A stretch of 64,000 bases of DNA from Voacanga thouarsii (taxonomy: Eukaryota > Streptophyta > Magnoliopsida > Gentianales > Apocynaceae). Below are positions 55,741 to 64,000 of the stretch, piece by piece. A program made the position numbers and the translations under genes. The stretch is taken from assembly GCA_026120185.1 (NCBI GenBank), contig JANUWF010001821.1, positions 558,001 to 622,000 on the forward strand, given 5' to 3'. Every line of letters starts with the position of its first letter. The first letter of the stretch is position 1. The notes beneath the pieces are model-generated. The model was given only the letters and a program-made list of their open reading frames with translations. It had not been told where the DNA came from and searched no databases.

Positions 55741-57188
55741 AAGAAAATAATATTGTACATACTAGTTTTCATAGTTTTCAATTCTTTAATGTAATATCTT
55801 TAGAAAACTCCTAAAGAAACACTAAGATTTAAGAGGATCAAGAAGAATTCTTGGAGAAGAATAGGATGTTGCTCAAGAAGGTTTCAAGGAAGAAGAAGAA
55901 GGTTTACTTGTGTATGAGTGGTTTCTTTTTCTCTTTTTTGTAATTTATTGACAATTTGATATTAATGTTTTAATTGTCTTTAGATGATATTCTTTTAGAT
56001 TCATGATTTTGTGTTGATTTTAGTTCTTTGATCAATTTATTGCTATTCTTGGTATTTGATTATTTGAACATAATATTTTGTTGGATTGATTAGTTCTCTT
56101 CTAATTAGCTTGCAAAATAATGTTAGGAGAGAATGTCCAACTAATTAATTCAATACTAGTTATTCTTTACTTGATTGAAAAAAGGGTGAGGGTAAAGACT
56201 AAGTAATCAAAGATTAATTGATGATTGCTATAATATAGATTCATTGGCTAATTTCATGCTTAAATTACCTAGGATATAGGGATTTATGTGAGGATTAATT
56301 TTAATGCATCTTTTGGATAAATTGGTTAAGATAGAATATATTTACTGATTTAACTAGAAGATAGTGATTCCATGGATTGCAAATGATGTGGGTCTAATTG
56401 ATTCTGTCATGATGCTAAGATAATAATTAATTGAGAGAATAACTAGTCAATCATTATTGTGTATTCGAGGATTTCTATCTATTTACATGTATTTTCTCTT
56501 TATTCTCACTCCTTGATTATCCTTGTGACCTTTTTGTATGACTTAATTTTCTCTAGTATATTAGGTTAGTATGTTATTTACTTCTATTATTTTATTTTAT
56601 TGGCTAAACAATAAAGATTTAGATAGAGTAAAGTGGGAGCCTAAGTTCTCGTAGATTCAATACTTGCTATTCCCTATACTATATGATGGGTATACTTGCC
56701 CGTATGTGTGGTTTTAATGGTTAGCATTTTATTAAGCATGATTGATTGTGTAATTTGTTAGCAACATTTTCTACACTAAAAAAATAAGCATGAATTTATT
56801 AATTCCCTAATTAATAAATCCATACTTAGCAAATCATGGGCGACATCTAGCAATACAACTTGACCATCCAAAAGTCTAGGAAGTTAAGCAGTTTAACATG
56901 AACCTTTTCAATAGCAAAACATTAGTGCAACGAGCTCCTTTCACTATACAATATCTCATTCGGTGTAGAGTACATAATTAGTGCCAACTCTCTCCAAAAT
57001 ATTAATCAATTCTGGCTCAAATATTTTAGTACTTGCTCCCGAAATCCATTTACTTAATATATGTATCAATTGGAACTACTTCCAACACATAATCGCCTTG
57101 GCTAAGAACTTCTCAAGTAATGATTTATACAAGTAGCCATGAGATATTCGCTCATACTATTAGGATGAGTGAATCTTTTATTGACCAT

Positions 57189-58906
57189 TGTTAGTGTTGT
57201 GCCCTAGAGGCAATTACTTGTACATTATATATAACACATTTTATTTTAATAAAAGGCATTATTTATCTTACAGTTTCTTTTGTTTATTTTAAGTAATATA
57301 ACTGTTCGATAAAATCCATAGTACAACACTGTGTTAAGGAAATCATGATAGAGATCATGATATGAGATTCCTACTACACTGGATGGTGTTAGTACTTAAA
57401 TAGTCCATAGTCATAGTATTAATGAGACAAGATATCATTAATGTGTTAAGACTAGCATGTGTTAGACTTCCTGATTTGATCAAGCGATGGTTTTCATAAC
57501 CGTGAGTATTGAGATACTCAAAGTTAACACATGGATGCTTGTTAATGGAACAAGTTCATTGGATGACCTAGCTATGAGATAATCACATGGATAACTATTT
57601 AGTGCCAGTGATATAATCTTAATATAGCAAACGTGGAAGTATCTTTAGACTTGAAATCGCCAATGTACTTTGTTTGCTGAGCTTTGTACTTTGATTCCAA
57701 TCTCCAGAGCTCGATTGAGGGCTGCCTATGGGATGGATATTGGGTACATTGTGAGGTAAACGAAAGTAGTTGAGAGAGCCAATAAAGGATTCACCACTCC
57801 TAATAGTAGGGGCGAATATCTCATGGCCACTTGTAAGAATTACTACTCGGAAAGTCCTTGGCCAAGACGATTGTGTATTGGAAACAGTTTCAATTGATAC
57901 ACATCTAGAGTAGTGGGTTTCTGGTACAAGTACTATTGTATTTGGGCCAGAATTAATTCTGGAAGGATTTGGTACTAATTTCGTACTCCAAACCGAATGA
58001 GATATTGTATAGTGAAATAAGTTAATTGCACTGAAGTTTGTTATTGAAGGGTTCATGTCAAGCCACTTGACTTCCTGGACTCTTGGATGGTCATGATGTG
58101 TTGCTAGATACCATTCATGATCTGAGAATATGGGTTTATTAATTGATAAATTAATAAACCAGTCCTAATTAGAATTAATAGGATTAATTCTAATTAATTA
58201 TGGATTATTAATCTCAAAGACGTTTGGATTAATTCATGTTCACTACCAATTGTCTGGGAAACCTAATAGGTCACACACAATAGAGAATTATATACTCAAG
58301 ATGTTATTTGATAGCATAGTAGGGTTAATTGAGAGAAAAAGAAGTTATTATGGACAAATTATAATTAGTTATAATTTGTGGTCCAAGTTGTAATTATGAC
58401 AATATGATGTTTCCAATTACAATTGGGGAATTCTAATACAATTAGAATTCTCAGTTTTGGGAAGGGAAATTTCGTGTGACATATTAACAAGACACACGAA
58501 ACCCTAGTTGAAATGTGACACACGAAAAACCAGCAACACTCAACCTTCTCTTCTCTCTATCTCTCTCGATTGTCTTGAGAAATAACCCTAGCTACTATTT
58601 TGTTTCTGCTAGCACAGGAAAGTTTGGTGCTTGAGTATTCCTCAGTGTGGATTACTGTTAGAGATAATCACACATTGTGATTATAGTGGTTAGACGTTCA
58701 ACTCATGTAGAGGTTGATCACGAGGATTGCTGGATCATGCCTCGAGTTGAAGAAGAAATTTTGTTCTTCGGACGATCAAACAAAGGTAACAAGCTGCTAC
58801 CTTTATTATCTTTGTGTCTTGTTTTCCACACATAAGTAGGTCCTGGGATGGTATCTCATTTATTTTTCGCTACACCATATAGGATACGAACCTGTGATAC
58901 CAAACA
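57189..58906 (+). mobile_element. Solo LTR-C (inner), TSD ACCAT
   Basis: TGTTAGTGTTGTGCC to ACCAAACA, 1718 bp; TSD ACCAT perfect at 57184-57188 and 58907-58911. It lies in reverse orientation in another LTR-C of the same family. No internal sequence. The 145-codon minus frame at 57619-58056 is a chance frame: the same DNA in other LTR-C copies is not open. Confidence 0.93.
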
Positions 58907-59890
58907 ACCATCTCAACTATTTTTATTTACTTCACGTTGTACCCAATATCTATCCTATAGGCGGTCTTGTAGGTACTCCAAAAATTGGAATTAAAGTACA
59001 ATGCTTAGTATACAAAGTATCTTAGAGTTCTCAAGTCTAAGGATACTTTCACATTCGTTATAATAAGATTCTATCACTGGCACTAAATAGTTATTCATGT
59101 GATTATCTTATAACCAGGTCATCCAATGAACTTGTTCAAATAACAAGCATTCACATGTTAATCCTGAGTATCTCAATGCTCACGGATATGAGAACTACCA
59201 CTTGATCTAATCAATGGATATAACGTATGCTAGTCTTTGCACACTAATGATGTAATATCTCATTAATTCTATAACTAGGGATAGTTTAAGCACAAATACA
59301 ATCCAGTATAGTAGGATTCTCACATCATAATCTCTATCACGATTTTCTTAACACAGTGTTACACTTAGGACTTTATCTAACAGTTACATACATATGAAAG
59401 CATAAATATAATATACTAAAAGGCAAAGAATGCCTTGTATTATTGAATAAATGTACAATATATAATATACAAGTGATTGCCTCTATAGCATAACACTAAC
59501 AGATACAAGGTGGGTGTACAACCCTATGGATGAGATACTCCTCTATCTCTCATACTAAACTTACCGGTTGTCTATTCTAGGACAATAGTCATTCCAGGCT
59601 AGTGCTAGCTTGAATGGTTCAACTTACTAGCAGTGAGGCTCTCTTAGCTAGAGTTCATCTTCCGGAGGTGGCTACCTACTAGAAGACTTACCTTAACTGA
59701 CAAAGGCCAGTATCAGTAACCTGCCCTTATTGAGTACTCAAAATTGTTTAATCAATCAAGAATGTTTTCGAAATCAACATTCTCCAAATACCTTGTCATT
59801 GCAAGAATTTTCCTTCAAGTGAGTTTTAAAAGCATTTAACAAATGCATTTGAATGAAAAACAAAAGGGCTTTGATGTATAAAAGAAAACA

Positions 59891-60180
59891 CACTACAAAA
59901 AAAGTGGCTTTTGGCAACGCTTTAATTTGCAACATAGTAAAATCTGTGGTGAAAGTTTAGTTTTTACCATAGTTTTGAATTCCGTGGCATATAAACCTTT
60001 TTTGTAACACTTTATTTTGTCACAGCTACATTTCTATAGATAAAAGTTATTTTTTACCACAGATTTAAAATTTGTGTGGGTAAAAATAATTTTTTGCCAG
60101 AGAGATTTAAAATTGTGGGTAAAGAAATTTTATTACCCACAGTTTTACTAAACTGTGGAAAAGCATATTTTTTTTCTCAT
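59891..60180 (+). mobile_element. CACTA transposon terminus with subterminal inverted motifs
   Basis: CACTACAAAAAAAGTGGC fits the CACTACAA-type terminus of plant CACTA (En/Spm) DNA transposons. The next 290 bp hold several CCACAG / CTGTGG motifs in both orientations (near 59947, 59978, 60057, 60138, 60155), as expected for transposase-binding subterminal repeats. The 3-bp flank would be ACA (59888-59890). The other terminus (TTTGTAGTG) was not found in the window. It is inserted in LTR-A copy 3. No transposase frame is visible. Confidence 0.75.
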
Positions 60181-60334
60181 TTTATCAAATATTAAAAAAT
60201 GTTAACATAAAATGGAAGCTTTCATTAGATATCATGGTTGAAGTAATTGTATATATTCAAGCGGTTGTGTGTTCAAATCTTGATGGTACTATTTTATTAA
60301 TTTTATATAGTTTTTTTAACCAATTATCTAGTTT

Positions 60335-62335
60335 TTTTTAAATATTTTTCTAGACATTATGTCACATTATGTACCAAAGTATATCCGATTACTTTCAAAT
60401 TTTTTCATAACACTTTTCTTAGTAATTTTAACAAATCTAATGGTTAGATTATTAATTTGATATGCCTATCTTTGTAAATGCCTTAGGTTTTGGATATTTT
60501 TCTAAATATGATGCTAGATAATGTGCCAAAATTTATCCGATTACCTTCAAATTTTGTCATAACACTTTTCTTAGCAAGTTTAACAAATCTAACAATTAGA
60601 TTGTTAATTTAATACGCCTATCTTTGTACATGCGTTAGGTTTTGGATATTTTTTTAGATATTATGGTAGATTATGTACAAAAAAATATCTGTTTACCTTC
60701 AAATTTTGTCATAACACTTTTTTTTTATAATAATTTTAACAAATCTATTAGTTGGATCAATAATTTGATATGCCTATCTTTGTAAATGCGTTATGTTTTG
60801 GATATGTTTTGGATATTATGCTAGATTATGCACTAAATTATATACGATTACCTTCAAATTTTGTAATAACACTTTTCTTAGTAATTTTAATAAATCTAAT
60901 GGTTGAATCATTAATTTGATATGCATATATTTGTAAATGCATTAGGTTTTAGATTTAGATATTATGCTAGATTGTCTAGCAAAATATATCCGATTACTTT
61001 CACTTTTTGTCATAACACTTTTCATAATAATTTTAACAAATCTAATGGTTGGATCATTAATTTGATACGCTTATCTTTGTAAATACGTTAGTTTTTTTTA
61101 AATTATGCTAGATTATGTACCAAATTATATCCGATTATCTTCAAATTTTGTCATAACACTTTTCTTAGTGATTTTAATAAATCTAACGGTTGGATCATTA
61201 ATTTGATATGCATATCTTTGTAAATGCGTTAGGTTTTGGATATTTTTGTAGATATGATACGGGATTGTCTAGCAAAATATATCTGATTACTTTCAATTTT
61301 TGTCATAACACTTTTCATAATAATTTTAACAAATCTACGGTTGGATCATTAATTTGATATGGCTATCTTTGTAAATGCGTTAGGTTTTCGATTTTTTTTA
61401 GATATTATACTATATTATGTACTAAAATATATCTGATACTTTCAAATTTTGTCATAACACTTTTCTTAGTGATTGTAACAAATCTTACGGTTGGATCGTT
61501 AATTTGATATATTTATATTTGTAAATGCATTAGGTTTTGGAATTTTTTTTAGATATTATACTAGATTATGTACCAAAATATATCTGATTACCTTCAAATT
61601 TTGTCATAACACTTTTTTTTAATGATTTTAACAAATATAATGGCTGGATATTTAATTTAATATGCCTATCATTGTAAATGCGTTAGGTTTTGGATATTTT
61701 TCTAGATATTATGTTAGAAAATGTGCCAAAATATATTCGATTACCTTCAAATTTTGTCATAACACTTTTATTAGTGATTTTAACAAATCTAATGGATGGA
61801 TTATTAATTTGATATGCCTATCTTTGTAAATACGTTAGGTTTTGGATATTTTTGTAGATAATATGGTCGATTGTGTACCAAAATATATTCGATTACCTTC
61901 AATTTTTTTCATTACACTTTTTATAGTAATTTTAACAAATTTGACGGTTAGATCATTAATTTAATATGTTTATATTTAAAAATGTATTAGGCATTTGGCT
62001 TTTATATAAAGATTATTCTAGATTATGTGGCAAAATATATCCGATTATCTTCAAATTTGGTCACAATACTTTTTATAGTAATTTTAACAAATCTAATGAT
62101 TGGATTGTTAATTTGATGTCCTTTTCTTTGTAATTGCTTTAGGTTATAGGCTTTTATATAGAAATTGTACTATTGTATATGGTAAAATATATCCGAATAC
62201 CTTCTAATTTGGTTTTAATACTTTGTTTTAATAATTTTAACTAATCTAATGGTTAGGTCATTAATTTGATATTCTTTTATTTGTAAATGCGTTAGATTAT
62301 GGGCTTTTATATAGAGATTATACTATATTTCTTCT
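60335..62335. repeat. Tandem array, ~152-bp unit, 13 units
   Basis: The anchor CATAACACTTTT and its variants recur at about 60406, 60558, 60710, 60865, 61011, 61152, 61304, 61453, 61605, 61758, 61910, 62062 and 62213, spacing 141-155, mostly 152. Unit order: ATTATG-TAGATTATGTACC, ATATATCCGATTACCTTCAA, TTTTGTCATAACACTTTTCT, TAATTTTAACAAATCTAATG, TTGGATCATTAATTTGATAT, GCCTATCTTTGTAAATGCGT, TAGGTTTTGGATATTTTT. Units diverge gradually; the last three share a GGCTTTTATATAGA variant. No open frame. It directly follows the CACTA end, so it is probably the element's internal array. Confidence 0.92.
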
Positions 62336-62412
62336 ATTCTTAGGTGTTTGAATTTAGAATTACTATCAATTATGGTTCTTCTTGCTCTCCATCTCTTCTA
62401 TCTCAAGTTTTG

Positions 62413-62455
<43 letters not shown>

Positions 62456-62863
62456 GTGTGTGTCTATGTATATATCCCTATGTTTTGAGAGTCGAACCGG
62501 ACTGGTCAGTTCAATCAGTCGACTGGGAACCAACCACTGGTCCTATCCAACTCTATACTATAAATCGGTAGCAAGAAAACCAGTCAAGAATCGGTCAAAA
62601 CTGATCGGACCGGTCAAAATCGGTCAAACCGGTTTTTAAAAAATTTTTTTAAAAATATTCTTATGTTTTAAACCTTTTTGGAAGATAACTAAGTTATTTT
62701 TATTTAAAATCTATTAGTTTTAAAAGGCATCTTTTATATTTTATATTTATTTTTAATTTTTTGATATATATAATAATAAATAATATTAAAAAATATACTT
62801 AATTACATTCCGATTTGACCACGATTTAACCCGATTAGACCTGTGAACCATTGAACTTGTTGT
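62336..62863. repeat. AT-repeat and ACCGGT-rich repeat between the array and LTR-B
   Basis: An (AT)n tract at about 62415-62445 runs into GTATGTATGTGTGTGTGT. Then 62485-62640 is full of GGTCAAAA/ACCGG/ACTGGTC motifs (GACCGGTCAAAATCGGTC) ending in ACCGGTTT, and 62810-62860 has GATTTGACCACGATTTAACC. I know similar motif strings from plant repeats but cannot assign a class. The frames at 62344-62639 run through these repeats and are chance. Confidence 0.5.
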
Positions 62864-64000
62864 TGTTGGATTGTATGCCCTCTAAGACTAGGCTTCTGAT
62901 GTAAAATCGAATATTTTAATAAAAGAATTTATTTTCAGAATTTGTTTGTGAATTTACTTTTTGTTTGTATACAATTTTGTTTGGAATAGACCCATTGTGT
63001 TTAAATAAGTGATCAATGTGAATGGTGATTTTTCACAATAAGGTATGGATCACGGGTTATTTAACACATAAACATTTGTTCTTGACCTATTGATGAGAAT
63101 GGATATCTTATCATGTTTAGGTTATTATGTTATGAATTCCAAATGGGGAATGGCTTACCTTTAGCCAGTGAGTAGTCCACTCACTTCATGACATAAGCGT
63201 ATTTCGAATACGTAGGACAGGACCTATAGTAGTGGTTTCTAAAAGTACTATATGATAGACACCTAAACTACTACTGCTACAACGTGGACTAGTACTCTAC
63301 GACTTGAGTATGAGTTGGTGGTCTGACGAAGCTGGAAGCATATGCTTTGATATGTTGTAGTTGAGGTTCTATAGTAGAACTAATATACTTGCATATCGGG
63401 TTTATGTAACCAGTTAGTTAAGACAGACTTGTACAAGATAGTTTCTACACTATATCGCCCCTTGTGGTTGTCTGAATAATCTAAAATGACCGAGGCCCTG
63501 GGAAACATGACTTAGATGTTTGCTTTCGGGTAGCTCCCTTGGAAAGCGAAAACACTCCAGGAAGTCGTGGATCATTAGACTAGAAGCCTAAAGATAGTAG
63601 ATGTCATTTAGAGGGGTGTTAGTACACTTCCTCCTCTCTAAATGTACGACGATGTGTAGATGGGTATTTTAGTTATTTCACCTGTAGGTCGGAGACTTTG
63701 CTAACACAGCATTATCCTTGGGGTCAATATTTTCTTATGGTGATATTAGAAAATATTTAAATTGCAAAATACAACTATTTATATAGCAGAGGTATTTTGG
63801 TCATTTTAGCAGGCAAGGCAATATGTCTTTTTGGTCCTTGGAATAGCCCGTAAGTCCTAATTAGTTTTGGGTTGAGGAATTGGTCTCAGTTCAAGAGGAT
63901 TTTATTTTATTTTATTTTATTCAAGATGTCTAATTTATTATTAGACTGGAATAAAATAAATAAATAAATAAATAATTAAAAATAGGAGTTGAGAGAAATT
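62864..64000 (+). mobile_element. LTR-B (copy 3), cut by the window end
   Basis: Starts TGTTGGATTGTATGCCCTCT and is colinear with the reverse complement of 53304 down to about 52250 and, in its later part, with 9131-9480. Its right end, and whether it is a solo LTR or the 5' LTR of a full element, lie outside the window. It contains (TTTTA)n and (AAAT)n-like runs near 63900 and 63955. Confidence 0.82.

Larger units (their letters stand above)
55359..56793 (+). mobile_element. Solo LTR-E, TSD ATTTA
   Basis: Starts TGATGAGGGCTAAATTCATC, close to the start of the LTR at 50821 (TGATAGGGGCAAAATTCATC). ATTTA is repeated at 55354-55358 and 56794-56798, and removing the insert restores the LTR-C sequence TTGATTTATTAATTCC. 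The last bases read GCATGA instead of ending in CA; the end may be mutated. It holds a hairpin block (55505-55610) and TATA box (55731-55740). The minus frames 55430-55659 are chance. Confidence 0.78.
54617..59501 (-). mobile_element. Solo LTR-C (outer), TSD GATAC, two nested insertions
   Basis: Left end TATTAGTAAC (TG changed to TA), right end ACTAACA. TSD GATAC is perfect at 54612-54616 and 59502-59506. Inside lie a solo LTR-E (55359-56793) and an opposite-facing solo LTR-C (57189-58906); minus these and their duplicates the LTR is about 1.72 kb, the same as the inner one. Confidence 0.85.
54039..59887 (-). mobile_element. LTR-A (copy 3), interrupted and truncated
   Basis: 54039-54616 begins TGTAACACCCC and follows the LTR-A block order (GGGATGTCGC, AGGTCTTTATAATGA, CAGTAAGTCC). 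After the nested LTR-C it continues at 59507-59887 (CCTTATTGAGTACTCAA and others; compare GTGCTGAGTACTCAACGC near 34810). It then meets a CACTA terminus, and its far end is not in view, so solo or complete status cannot be told. Confidence 0.65.

Noticed and set aside
57619..58056. 145-codon minus-strand frame
   Set aside because: Lies wholly inside a TSD-flanked solo LTR-C; the matching parts of other LTR-C copies are not open and it runs antisense to the LTR.
60230..60290. tRNA-like B-box phrase (GGTTGTGTGTTCAAATC)
   Set aside because: No A box or tRNA fold around it and no SINE tail; taken as chance.

Overview
This is AT-rich nuclear DNA from a flowering plant, probably a dicot, and almost all of it is nested transposable elements. 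I find no intact non-transposon gene, tRNA gene or rRNA unit. The evidence is Ty1/copia and Ty3/gypsy protein signatures (SIRE-type and Athila-type), initiator-Met-tRNA primer sites, LTR pairs starting TG and ending CA with 5-bp target-site duplications (TSDs), an RTE-type LINE tail, a TRIM and a CACTA terminus. Every coding region is broken by stops, shifts, deletions or insertions.

Left part (1-19.4 kb). A minus-strand gypsy element (call its LTR family A) enters at the left edge, with a gag remnant, a 5S-rRNA-like segment, the primer site and a ~3.8 kb LTR. Next comes the minus-strand 3' tail of an Athila-type element, holding a 5'-truncated RTE LINE with a perfect 15-bp TSD. Fragments of copia LTR families C and B follow, with a solo LTR-A inside B. 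A decayed minus-strand copia internal region (duplicated integrase end, gag, long leader) joins its own 5' LTR-C at 16175-19354. A TRIM (TSD CTAAA) sits in that LTR, and it carries another LTR-C piece.

Middle (19.4-44.8 kb). Athila-type LTRs (family E) lie in both orientations. A plus-strand Athila-type element follows (primer site, gag, env-like ORF2, 3' tail, LTR-like region); its gag is split by a solo LTR-C. Then comes a minus-strand SIRE-type copia element read right to left: LTR 42027-44790, gag, integrase, reverse transcriptase, RNase H, env-like ORF3. Its RNase H is split by a 3.86 kb solo LTR-A (TSD CAACC), and its LTR by a 1.46 kb solo LTR (family D, TSD GTTCG).

Right part (44.8-64 kb). 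A second Athila-type element (minus) and the gag of a third (plus, split by an LTR-B) lead into an LTR-A copy. That copy is interrupted by a solo LTR-C (TSD GATAC), which itself holds a solo LTR-E (TSD ATTTA) and an opposite-facing solo LTR-C (TSD ACCAT). A CACTA terminus, a 13-unit ~152-bp tandem array and another LTR-B close the window.

Most notable: (1) all three Athila-type gag regions run from gag toward an env-like ORF with no protease, RT, RNase H or integrase between, and two share an almost equal ~1.05-1.09 kb spacer, suggesting a pol-less lineage moved in trans; (2) Athila-type LTRs keep a palindromic, often GC-rich block just upstream of the TATA box although its sequence differs; (3) TSDs at eight sites give a relative order of insertions. 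Family letters A-E are my own labels from shared sequence within this window; lineage names are inference from remembered family features, not from searches.
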